In this document: in pieces, positions 32,959 to 40,484 of the stretch
Layout: each line of letters starts with the position of its first letter
Position numbering within the stretch: the stretch's first letter is position 1
The notes under the pieces: model-generated
Databases searched by the model: none
What the model was told of the DNA's origin: nothing
Seen by the model: only the letters and a program-made list of their open reading frames with translations
Translations under genes and position numbers: made by a program
Assembly (NCBI RefSeq): GCF_938010525.1
Contig: NZ_CALLVK010000021.1
Location: 1-64,000 of the forward strand
Origin: Abiotrophia sp938010525
GTDB taxonomy: Bacteria; Bacillota; Bacilli; Lactobacillales; Aerococcaceae
Length of the DNA stretch: 64,000 bases
Direction of reading: 5' to 3'

Positions 32959-35169
32959 TTAATCTACCATTGCCTTGATGTGGTAGAGTCGACTTGCATA
33001 GTCACCCTCCAATTGCGGAAAGACATAGAATCCTACTTGCATCAGTTCTGCCCCAGTAGCGACAAATTCCTGCTCCTCTGACTTCACTTGATAGCGCCTT
33101 TCTGGGCGCAAGTCCTGTAACTTAAGCACCTGCAAAGGCATGGCAGCTTGAGTTAGAGTCTGAGCTAACAAGACCATTGCCTGATCTTGCTCTGGACTAA
33201 CCACCATCCAGGCTGTCAGGTTATCCTGGAAAGGACTTAGCAGGCGACTAAAGCGACCAAACTGAAAGAGAGCACGATGTCGCTTGTAGAAGTTCACTTG
33301 TTGTCGAATGCTTTCAAGTTCTTCTTTTGGCAGTTTGGCTAAATCGAGCTCATAACCAAAGTCACCAAAGTAGGCGACCTGAGCTCGAGTCGCGAGAGGC
33401 GTCACACGGTGTGTTTGATGGTTAGGCACTGCGGATACATGAGCTCCCATGGTGTGCTGCGGCACCATCATGGAGGTCCCATACTGAATCTTCAGGCGCT
33501 CTACAGCATCCGTGTTATCCGAAGTCCAGGTTTGTGGCATATAGGCGAGAATACCTAAGTCAAAACGACCTCCCCCACCTGAACAACTTTCGAATAGAAT
33601 GTGAGGATAGGTCTTAGTCAACCGTTCCATGAGATCATAGACACCCAAAGTATAACGATGAGCTACCTGTCCCTGAGCTTGACCCGGTAAATGTAGAGCA
33701 TAGACTTCAGTAAGATGACGGTTCATATCCCACTTGATATAGTCAATCGGTACTTGATCCAGGATTTTGCTAATCTGTTGGAAGAGGTTATCTCGGACAT
33801 CTGGATTGGCCATATTCAAGACTAACTGCTGACGACCAGGTGTCAAACTTCGACCGGGTGTCTGGATGGCCCACTCAGGATGCTCTCGAAAGAGATTACT
33901 ATTTTCTGAAATCATCTCAGGTTCAAACCAGAGTCCAAACTTCATCCCTTTTCCATGGACATAATCCGATAGACCTACCAAACCCTGTGGCAATTTACTT
34001 TTCTGTTCAAACCAATCACCCAGCGAACTATTATCATGGTTGCGTTGCCCAAACCAACCATCATCTAGGACGAAGAGCTCAATCCCAAGATTAGCTGCTT
34101 GGTCAATCAAGGCATGCAATCTAGGTTGATCAAAATCAAAATAGGTTGCCTCCCAGTTATTTATGAGAATCGGCCTTTCTACACCTCGGAAGCGGCTCGG
34201 AATCAAATGCTGACTGACAAAATCATGGTAAGCTTGGGATAAGCCATTCAAGCCACGATTACTATAAGCCAAGACAACCTGTGGAGTTTGGAAGCTTTCC
34301 CCAGGAGCCAACTCCCAATCCAATCCTAGCGATTGTATGCCTGCCTGAAGTCGAATTTGATCATAGGAGTCCATCTGAACAGACATTTCAAAGCTACCAC
34401 TGTAAATGAGTTGGGCACCCAAAGCCTGACCTAAGTGTTCAGTCGTCTCAGGCGCTACGATAGCCATATAAGGACTCTGGTGGTGGCTGCTCGTTCCTCG
34501 TTTACTATCTAGAACTTTAATACCATGGTGGATGGCTTCACGCTCCACGAATCGCTCCCGAGCCCAGGTACCGTTTAAGTGAATAAGTTCTGCTTGCCGT
34601 GGCGACAAATCCAATTGAAAACTGGAAATTTTCTCAATCCGACTTGTCTCACTTCCCTTATTGTGAAGAATAGCTGACCTCACCACTACTGCCTGCCCCT
34701 CAAAAATCGTATAGAACAAGACCAGTTCTAGCGATTTAAGTGCATCTTTTAGATAGAGTTTGAGAGTAACCGCCTCTTGCCCCTCATCTACTTTCGCATG
34801 AGGGAGGCCTTCCAAGGTTGGACTGCCCGCCACAATTTCATGACGGTCATACCGAAAATCACTGACTGTGGAGCCATCAGCATGACGTAAGACTAAGGCC
34901 GGGTGCCGGAAATCCCCACGATTATATTGACTATACTCATAAAGCAAATTCCCAACCGAGAAATCACGTACATCTGCTCCAAATTCGACCGACTCCACTT
35001 CAAAATCGCGATGAATCCGTGGATAAGTCGCTATGCCACTGTATTGTTCCAAGCGTGGCCCAAAATAGAGATGAGTAACATAACCAAAACCTTCCAACTT
35101 AATTAGATATGACACCTTCTGGTTGCGTAAGTGGAAGACTTGTTGACTGCTATCGAAAATAACTTCCAT
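32959..35169 (-). CDS. GH36 alpha-galactosidase
   Basis: This 736-residue cytoplasmic enzyme removes alpha-galactosyl units from melibiose, raffinose and related sugars. The N-terminal beta-sandwich (about 1-330) precedes the TIM barrel. The nucleophile Asp is in YIKWDMNRHL and the acid/base Asp in WTSDNTDAVER. The CSGGGGRFDLG substrate loop and EATYFDFDQ entry are typical. The ATG at 35167-35169 follows AAAGGAGC; an in-frame extension of 17 codons has no such site. The AraC-type gene is divergent and probably controls it. No raffinose transporter or sucrose phosphorylase lies alongside. Confidence 0.95.
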   Translation of the reverse strand: MEVIFDSSQQVFHLRNQKVSYLIKLEGFGYVTHLYFGPRLEQYSGIATYPRIHRDFEVESVEFGADVRDFSVGNLLYEYSQYNRGDFRHPALVLRHADGSTVSDFRYDRHEIVAGSPTLEGLPHAKVDEGQEAVTLKLYLKDALKSLELVLFYTIFEGQAVVVRSAILHNKGSETSRIEKISSFQLDLSPRQAELIHLNGTWARERFVEREAIHHGIKVLDSKRGTSSHHQSPYMAIVAPETTEHLGQALGAQLIYSGSFEMSVQMDSYDQIRLQAGIQSLGLDWELAPGESFQTPQVVLAYSNRGLNGLSQAYHDFVSQHLIPSRFRGVERPILINNWEATYFDFDQPRLHALIDQAANLGIELFVLDDGWFGQRNHDNSSLGDWFEQKSKLPQGLVGLSDYVHGKGMKFGLWFEPEMISENSNLFREHPEWAIQTPGRSLTPGRQQLVLNMANPDVRDNLFQQISKILDQVPIDYIKWDMNRHLTEVYALHLPGQAQGQVAHRYTLGVYDLMERLTKTYPHILFESCSGGGGRFDLGILAYMPQTWTSDNTDAVERLKIQYGTSMMVPQHTMGAHVSAVPNHQTHRVTPLATRAQVAYFGDFGYELDLAKLPKEELESIRQQVNFYKRHRALFQFGRFSRLLSPFQDNLTAWMVVSPEQDQAMVLLAQTLTQAAMPLQVLKLQDLRPERRYQVKSEEQEFVATGAELMQVGFYVFPQLEGDYASRLYHIKAMVD

Positions 35170-35380
35170 TGTATATGTGCTCCTTTCAAAAAATGAGTTT
35201 CTACAGTTGCCTAATCCCAAGAATAATTGATAAGTAAGTCCTTGTCATAATGAACTTTGTTTAAGCTAACTATAACATGTCATTCCAAGCCATCGAATAG
35301 TCATATGTCACTTTCTTTATTCGTTTTTAAGACATACGATAATTTTTGAGTATATAATAGCGCTTTGGCGAATATAAAGT

Positions 35381-35410
35381 TTGACTAATCATTAAAGCGT
35401 TTACTATAAT
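35381..35410 (+). promoter_or_regulatory. promoter of araC-type gene with cre-like site
   Basis: TTGACT (35381-35386) and TATAAT (35405-35410) are spaced by 18 bases. The spacer contains a cre-like TTAAAGCGTTTACT (35392-35405, 12 of 14 match), so CcpA could block this promoter. The rest of the 260-base divergent gap shows no second clear promoter for the galactosidase gene. Confidence 0.7.
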
Positions 35411-35429
35411 TGAGAAAAGGAGGATCCCT

Positions 35430-36260
35430 ATGAGCCAAGCAGAATTCTATGTCTTCCACAACAAAACGTCTATTGAACTTTATCCTATTCAATTTGGTCG
35501 CGAGGCTTGCGCCCCCTTGCATCGCATGGGGCCCACGCAAACCCATAACTATCTCTTCCACTACATTTTATCTGGCCAAGGGCGCTTTTCACTGGTAGGC
35601 CAGAAGGCACAAACGCTCTCTGCGGGGCAGGGTTTTTTAATGACACCTGACTGCATTTGTGCCTATGAAGCGGATGAATCCGACCCTTGGACCTATTGTT
35701 GGATTGAGTTTAATGGGCTAAAAGCTAAGCACTTCTTACAGGAAGCGGGCTTTAATACTTCTAATTATCTCTTTAAACCTAAGCAGCAGTCTGTGCAAGA
35801 TAACATCATGGCACCCCTCATGCAACTGATTAATAACCCTAAGCAACATGAGTCTTTCTTAATTGGCCAACTCTACCTAGTCATGGATGCCCTGATTCGT
35901 TATTCTAACCACACCCAACTCATACCCCAAAATGATGTTCACAACTTTTATATTCGCGAGGCCATTCGCTTTATTCAAGATCATTTTGCTGAGTCCATTT
36001 CAATCGATGACATCGCTCAGCATTGCAATCTGAATCGCAATTACTTCAGCAAATTATTCAAACAGGAAATGGGTTTAACTCCTTCTCAATTCATTCTTAA
36101 CTACCGCATGAATATTGCCTGCCAACTCCTGACTAATCGTGAACTATCCATCCAATCTATTGCCCAACAAGTCGGTTATGCCAACCAATTCAACTTTTCT
36201 GCTGCCTTTAAACGAGTCAAAAGTTTGGCTCCCTACGATTGGCGCAAGCTCTATGCCTAA
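35430..36260 (+). CDS. AraC family regulator, likely of alpha-galactosidase
   Basis: This 276-residue regulator has an N-terminal cupin sugar-binding domain (about 20-130) and two C-terminal HTH motifs (about 180-275: ISIDDIAQHCNLNRNYFSKLFK and IQSIAQQVGYANQFNFSAAFKR). It resembles MsmR/RafR-type activators. Divergence from the alpha-galactosidase gene supports control by an alpha-galactoside. GGAGGATCCCT sets the start. Confidence 0.92.
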   Translation: MSQAEFYVFHNKTSIELYPIQFGREACAPLHRMGPTQTHNYLFHYILSGQGRFSLVGQKAQTLSAGQGFLMTPDCICAYEADESDPWTYCWIEFNGLKAKHFLQEAGFNTSNYLFKPKQQSVQDNIMAPLMQLINNPKQHESFLIGQLYLVMDALIRYSNHTQLIPQNDVHNFYIREAIRFIQDHFAESISIDDIAQHCNLNRNYFSKLFKQEMGLTPSQFILNYRMNIACQLLTNRELSIQSIAQQVGYANQFNFSAAFKRVKSLAPYDWRKLYA

Positions 36261-36263
36261 AGA

Positions 36264-36294
36264 AAAAAGCCCGGTTTCCCGGGCTTTTGTTTTA
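36264..36294. terminator. bidirectional terminator
   Basis: AAAAGCCCGG and CCGGGCTTTT pair around TTTC-type loop between convergent araC-type and DUF368 genes; T-rich on both strands. Confidence 0.88.
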
Positions 36295-37128
36295 CTTATA
36301 TTTTTCTTCAAGCTGAGCCATCCACCAACCCATTCCTGTCCCCAAAAGCAGGGTGAGGAAACAGAGCAGGTATTGGAGCAAGCCAAAGCCAGTGTAGTCT
36401 CTTGGAATAATCTCAATCGTTGAAGCAAGGACAATCCCAAAAATAAAATGAAAGAAGACACTGTAATGACTGCGGAAAATACGCTCAATCAGCTTAGAAA
36501 GCAAGATAATGGTCGCCAAGCCACCCAAGCCAATTGGAATCAGAACGGCTAAATCTAACTGCTTAAATCCTGTCGCCATTTTTTCATAGAGTCCCATATA
36601 AAGTATAAAGTTAGATGGGCTAAGGCCAGGCACTAGAATCCCTAAAGCAATCAGCGCCCCCGAGATAAACCAAGAAATGAAGTTAGCCTCGACTTGGCCA
36701 TTAAAGAGATGGCTACCAAACTGTAAAAGCACAATCCCAAAGATAAAAGATCCAGCTAGCACCCACAAGTCCTTATGGCTACGCCCTTCTTTACCAGCTT
36801 CCCGCCATAAAGCAGGTGCGGATCCTAGGATACAGCCGACAAAGAACCAAGAAACGATGGTAGCATAGTTAGCTAATAGGTAGCTGACCCCAAAGGAGAA
36901 GAGGACAATCCCGAAAAGCGCCCCCAATCCTACCGGAATAAAATAGAGGATATTTTCTTTGAAGTTCTTAGTTAGGTTGGCCAAGAACCCAATAATGCGT
37001 TCATAAATCCCAAAAATAGCAGCTAAGGCCCCGCCACTAACCCCTGGCACAATAAAGCCAGAGCCAATCAGTATCCCTACCAAAAAGCGATAGAGAAAAG
37101 GTTGTTGTTTTTCTTCTTGATGTTCCAC
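36292..37128 (-). CDS. DUF368 family (PopT-like) polyprenyl-phosphate transporter
   Basis: This membrane protein of about 278 residues belongs to DUF368, recently linked to recycling of undecaprenyl phosphate across the membrane. It contains the twin inverted motif IVPGVSGGALAAIFGIYERI and LVPGLSPSNFILYMGLYEKM, typical of the family, and about eight membrane spans. The start is probably GTG at 37126-37128 or TTG at 37129-37131, both well spaced from AAGGAGG. The in-frame TTG seven codons earlier lies before that site. With uppP it is the second lipid-carrier recycling gene in the window. Confidence 0.88.
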   Translation of the reverse strand: MEHQEEKQQPFLYRFLVGILIGSGFIVPGVSGGALAAIFGIYERIIGFLANLTKNFKENILYFIPVGLGALFGIVLFSFGVSYLLANYATIVSWFFVGCILGSAPALWREAGKEGRSHKDLWVLAGSFIFGIVLLQFGSHLFNGQVEANFISWFISGALIALGILVPGLSPSNFILYMGLYEKMATGFKQLDLAVLIPIGLGGLATIILLSKLIERIFRSHYSVFFHFIFGIVLASTIEIIPRDYTGFGLLQYLLCFLTLLLGTGMGWWMAQLEEKYK

Positions 37129-37289
37129 CAAATGGAAACCCTCCTTATACAATCTGTCATTTCAGGCCTGGGCCTGAAACCCCTGTTCTCTAGTCTAGCG
37201 TTAATTGTCTCAGAATGCAAGGCTGGGGCTAAGTTTATCGGATATTTTCTTAAGGCTAGAAATGACTTCTTGACACTTATAAACAAAAA

Positions 37290-37313
37290 GTAGGTAGCCA
37301 TAAAGCTACCTAT
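37290..37313 (-). terminator. terminator of PurK-like gene
   Basis: TAGGTAGC and GCTACCTA pair around a short loop, followed by CTTTTTG on the minus strand, right after the stop. Confidence 0.85.
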
Positions 37314-37316
37314 TTC

Positions 37317-38450
37317 TTATTTTTTCAAGATATCTGTCAACTCAATCTGACGTTGACAATGAGCCAAACTTTCCCCTGTGACAATGACTTGCCCTTCTAA
37401 ATCCAGAGGATTACGTCCCATTGGATTAAAGAGAGCAAAACCCCAGTCAGTCCGTAACATGTATTGGGTCATGACCTGGTCAGCATTTAAGGCTTCAAGA
37501 GGTAAGGCGATGGCCGCATCAGCTAAAGGTACTAGACTAGGCAGAGGTAATCCGACTACTGAGCGCACCATGGCTTCATAACATGACAAGGACATGGCAC
37601 CTAGGGTAAACATAGCAGCGTCCTTAGCGCCTATCTCAACACTATTAATATAGACCACGCCAGCAGAAGTCACCAGAAAATCAATGGTCATACAGCCCAC
37701 TAAGGCTAAAGTCTCGACTAAATAGCGCCCCAAACGTCGGATTTCTCGCTCAACTTCTTCATGGAGCTTGACAGGGTAACGGACCTGTGTACCACTCACT
37801 GCACTAGATTGAACTTGTTCAAATGGTGGATATACCAGGAGTTCCCCTCGTTCGTTCCGAACCACCGACAAGGAGACTACTTTTTCGCTAGGAATCCAAG
37901 CCTCTAGTATACAGGTTCCCAAGGCAATTTTGTCTTGAGCAGCTTCATAGTCAGCCTCGCTGTAAAGAATGAGATGGCTGCTCACAGCTTCAATGTGCCG
38001 TTGGGTATATTTGAGATAGCAAGGGAAGCCGATAAACTCCACTGCTTCCTTGACATCTTCTAGCGAAGTCACCATAGCAAAAGGCGCCACCAAGCAACGT
38101 TTCTCATCTAGATAGGCCTTCTCAATCAGACGATCTGTGGCAATAGCTCGCAAGTCTTCCGATAGCGTAACATCTGTAATGTCCGCTAAAACCTTGAAAG
38201 CTAAGTTAGACAAGAGCCCCGGCTCTACAATGACAGTGTCAATCCGCCCAGCGAAAAATCGTAAAGTTGCTTCATCATAGGCTTCGGCCACTGTCTGCCA
38301 ACTAGCAAATTGACGCACCAAATTATCTGGATTTAGAACTAGGCTTGCTACACGGTAGCCTAATTTCCCTGCCGCCTGAGCCAGAAGGGCAGCATGAATG
38401 CTAGAACCAATTATCCCTACTGTTTCACCTGGATAGTGTTTTTCTGGCAC
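37317..38450 (-). CDS. divergent PurK-like ATP-grasp protein
   Basis: This 377-residue protein has the three-part layout of PurK, which makes N5-CAIR: a Rossmann-like start (ETVGIIGSSIHAALLAQAAG), an ATP-grasp core (FPCYLKYTQRH, CILEAWIPSEK) and a C-terminal domain (VGLPLPSLVPLADAA). Key PurK features are altered. The N-terminal GGGQLG-type loop is GIIGSSIHAA, and the conserved APRPHNSGH segment reads SVEIGAKDAAMF. No purE or other purine gene is nearby. It may act on another carboxylate or be a pseudoenzyme. The GTG start follows AAAGGAGGTG. Confidence 0.8.
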   Translation of the reverse strand: MPEKHYPGETVGIIGSSIHAALLAQAAGKLGYRVASLVLNPDNLVRQFASWQTVAEAYDEATLRFFAGRIDTVIVEPGLLSNLAFKVLADITDVTLSEDLRAIATDRLIEKAYLDEKRCLVAPFAMVTSLEDVKEAVEFIGFPCYLKYTQRHIEAVSSHLILYSEADYEAAQDKIALGTCILEAWIPSEKVVSLSVVRNERGELLVYPPFEQVQSSAVSGTQVRYPVKLHEEVEREIRRLGRYLVETLALVGCMTIDFLVTSAGVVYINSVEIGAKDAAMFTLGAMSLSCYEAMVRSVVGLPLPSLVPLADAAIALPLEALNADQVMTQYMLRTDWGFALFNPMGRNPLDLEGQVIVTGESLAHCQRQIELTDILKK

Positions 38451-38526
38451 AGTGCCACCTCCTTTATCTCATTCACACCTTACTAGTGTACCATACTTTA
38501 TTACTGAAACCTACACAATTTTAAAA

Positions 38527-39219
38527 TTATTGATCATATTGAGTTAGTTGCCATTCTTCAATCATTGCAATTAATTTATCAGCATAATCTGGGTCCGTCG
38601 CATAACCTGACGACTGTAAACCGCGAGCCTGAGATTGATAGTCCTTGGCCTCTAAGACCGCTTGATACTGCTTAGAATTCCAAGTTGTACCGTAAAAAAT
38701 TAGTTCCGCGTGTTTAATTAGAGAGTCTTCCCAAGATTTGTAGACCTTAAAACGATCGACGATGGTCACCCACTCATTATTAACAAATTCCTTGGTCTCC
38801 AAATCCACCCCATCTGGATCTCCAGCTTCAGCTTTAACACCGAATAGATTATAGTAATTAGCGGCCAGTTGGCTCTGACCAAAATCCGACTCAACCATAG
38901 CTTGGGCCAAGGAAACACTAGCCAGAACGCCATACTGCTTCTGCAAACGTTGCGCAGTAGGAACTAATTTCTGAACAAATGATTCCCGATTAAGGTGTTG
39001 CACTTGATGATTATTCTCCGGCTGACCACCACGGTCTTGGATTACTTGGTAAGTTAAAAATAAAATCAAAGTAAGTCCAATAGCTAGTAGAGTCCCCTTG
39101 CCCAATTTCTGATAAAGGGCTAAACGAAACTTCCGCCAGCGAGTTTTGAGTTTTTTCCAGTTCCAGCCACTACTTGCTTTTTTCTTCCTGGCATAGTAGC
39201 TTTTACCTTTTTTGGCCAT
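38527..39219 (-). CDS. GH73 endo-beta-N-acetylglucosaminidase, membrane-anchored
   Basis: This 230-residue peptidoglycan hydrolase cuts glycan strands at GlcNAc. After a very basic tail (KKGKSYYARKKK) a single membrane span lies at about 42-62. The FlgJ/GH73 domain (about 85-225) has the catalytic Glu in AQAMVESDFGQSQLAANYYN and the typical LFGVKA and FKVYKSWEDSLIKHAEL segments. No wall-binding repeats are present, so the span holds it at the membrane. GGAGGTG sets the start. Confidence 0.93.
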   Translation of the reverse strand: MAKKGKSYYARKKKASSGWNWKKLKTRWRKFRLALYQKLGKGTLLAIGLTLILFLTYQVIQDRGGQPENNHQVQHLNRESFVQKLVPTAQRLQKQYGVLASVSLAQAMVESDFGQSQLAANYYNLFGVKAEAGDPDGVDLETKEFVNNEWVTIVDRFKVYKSWEDSLIKHAELIFYGTTWNSKQYQAVLEAKDYQSQARGLQSSGYATDPDYADKLIAMIEEWQLTQYDQ

Positions 39220-39257
39220 GGGTCACCTCCTTGTTCTATTTCTTATTTTGATATCTC

Positions 39258-39776
39258 TTAGAGCTCACCATTCAATTGGTTATCAAACCATTCCAAGAGT
39301 TTAATCTCATCGCCTTCAATTTGTTGGCGAATAATGCCTGGTAACCGTAATTCTAAGACATCACTATAACCCCAGATATGATAATCGGTAATTACTTGTA
39401 AAATCATCATATTAGATTTGCGATTTGAGCTTTCCTCATTAGGTTCGCTGTGGTGCCACTCCATACGGGCCATACCTTGATGAATCCAACGGCGGGCAAT
39501 CTGATACTTGAGGTACTGATATTCTTTAACTGGATTGGCCATCACATCACTCAGACGTTCTGCATTACGAACGACTTTTTGAACGAGCATCCATTCGTAA
39601 TCAGTGAAGAGAGTCGACAGGATTTTGACATTCTCATATTTAAGACCTTGCTCCCCTTTTTTGAAGCGGTCCCAGCTCTGGGGACTGATACCGAGTTTAT
39701 CTGTATAAAAGGCCTTTTCAGTTACATATTTTTCTTTGACAGCATTAAGTACAATACTGATAAGGGCTTGGTTCAT
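39258..39776 (-). CDS. HTH-like conserved protein
   Basis: This is a 172-residue protein of no family I can name. The N-terminal third (about 20-60: YTDKLGISPQSWDRFKKGEQ and KYENVKILSTLF) looks like a lambda-repressor-type helix-turn-helix. The rest is helical and ends in an acidic tail. It has its own promoter, and a five-base inverted repeat sits in that promoter's spacer, which would fit autoregulation. It is divergent from an FUSC-like membrane protein gene. A long reading frame on the opposite strand is a shadow. Confidence 0.75.
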   Translation of the reverse strand: MNQALISIVLNAVKEKYVTEKAFYTDKLGISPQSWDRFKKGEQGLKYENVKILSTLFTDYEWMLVQKVVRNAERLSDVMANPVKEYQYLKYQIARRWIHQGMARMEWHHSEPNEESSNRKSNMMILQVITDYHIWGYSDVLELRLPGIIRQQIEGDEIKLLEWFDNQLNGEL

Positions 39777-39809
39777 TTATATCACCTCATTGATAGATTA
39801 CTTTCTTCC

Positions 39810-39837
39810 ATTATACACCTTTTAGGTGAACTATCAA
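39810..39837 (-). promoter_or_regulatory. promoter with palindrome for HTH-like gene
   Basis: TTGATA (39832-39837) and TATAAT (39810-39815), minus strand, with a 16-base spacer. CACCT-TTT-AGGTG (39816-39828) fills most of the spacer and may be an operator. Confidence 0.65.
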
Positions 39838-39842
39838 ATGGT

Positions 39843-39871
39843 TTGTCCCCAAGTTCTTTTTTTGGTACACT
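39843..39871 (+). promoter_or_regulatory. promoter of FUSC-like gene
   Basis: TTGTCC (39843-39848) and TACACT (39866-39871) with a 17-base spacer, six bases from the divergent promoter on the other strand. Confidence 0.65.
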
Positions 39872-39907
39872 TAAGCCTAAGAACGCCTACAAAGGAATAT
39901 AAGCTGT

Positions 39908-40417
39908 ATGAAACTAAATTTCGACCTCAAAGCCTTTAAAGTTGGAATGAGGACCTTTAAGACCATGATTGCGGTCGGCTTAACTATTACCCTCTTCGAA
40001 CTTTTACACCGCCAACCTGCTGTCTTAGCGGCAATCGCTGCCGTTTTTACCCTGAGAACTGAACACGAGACCTCTGTTAAATTTGGCCGTATTAGACTTT
40101 TTGGCAATACCCTCGGCGTCATCATCGCCATCTTATTGACCCAGATTGCCCTTTGGATGAATCTCCCCTTACCTATCTATCGTGTATTAGGTGCAAGTTT
40201 GGGAATTCTCTTAATCATCGTCTTCTGCAATGCCTTCAACCACCCAGCTAGCGTCATCAATTCTAGTGCAACATTCTTTGTCGTTTTCCTTAATACACCT
40301 AAAGAGCACCTCCTAGATTATGGTGCCAATCGTATTTTGGATGCTATCATTGGTTCTGCCATTGCCATTCTAGTTAATCGTTTACTACCAAATCCTCAAG
40401 CTAAGAAACAGGGTTAG
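39908..40417 (+). CDS. aromatic acid exporter/FUSC family membrane protein
   Basis: This 169-residue protein has about four to five membrane spans and matches the N-terminal membrane half of the FUSC/DUF939 (YgaE-like) family. The segments FKTMIAVGLTITLFELL, AAIAAVFTLRTEHETS and DAIIGSAIAILVNRLLP are typical. The short form lacks the cytoplasmic C-terminal domain of full-length exporters. The substrate is unknown. AAAGGAAT precedes the ATG and a terminator follows. Confidence 0.82.
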   Translation: MKLNFDLKAFKVGMRTFKTMIAVGLTITLFELLHRQPAVLAAIAAVFTLRTEHETSVKFGRIRLFGNTLGVIIAILLTQIALWMNLPLPIYRVLGASLGILLIIVFCNAFNHPASVINSSATFFVVFLNTPKEHLLDYGANRILDAIIGSAIAILVNRLLPNPQAKKQG

Positions 40418-40444
40418 TAGTTTGTCGAGTCAATATATAAAAAA

Positions 40445-40472
40445 AGCTGAGACAGGAATATTCGTCTCAGCT
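40445..40472. terminator. bidirectional terminator
   Basis: AGCTGAGAC pairs with GTCTCAGCT between convergent genes, with CTTTCTTTT on the plus strand and TTTTTTT on the minus. Confidence 0.88.
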
Positions 40473-40484
40473 CTTTCTTTTATA

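Noticed and set aside
37317..38450. Calling the gene purK outright
   Set aside because: The conserved PurK segments are altered and no purine gene is near, so only a family-level name is justified.
39450..39902. 150-residue plus-strand frame
   Set aside because: It runs antisense to the HTH-like gene, which has its own promoter and ribosome site.
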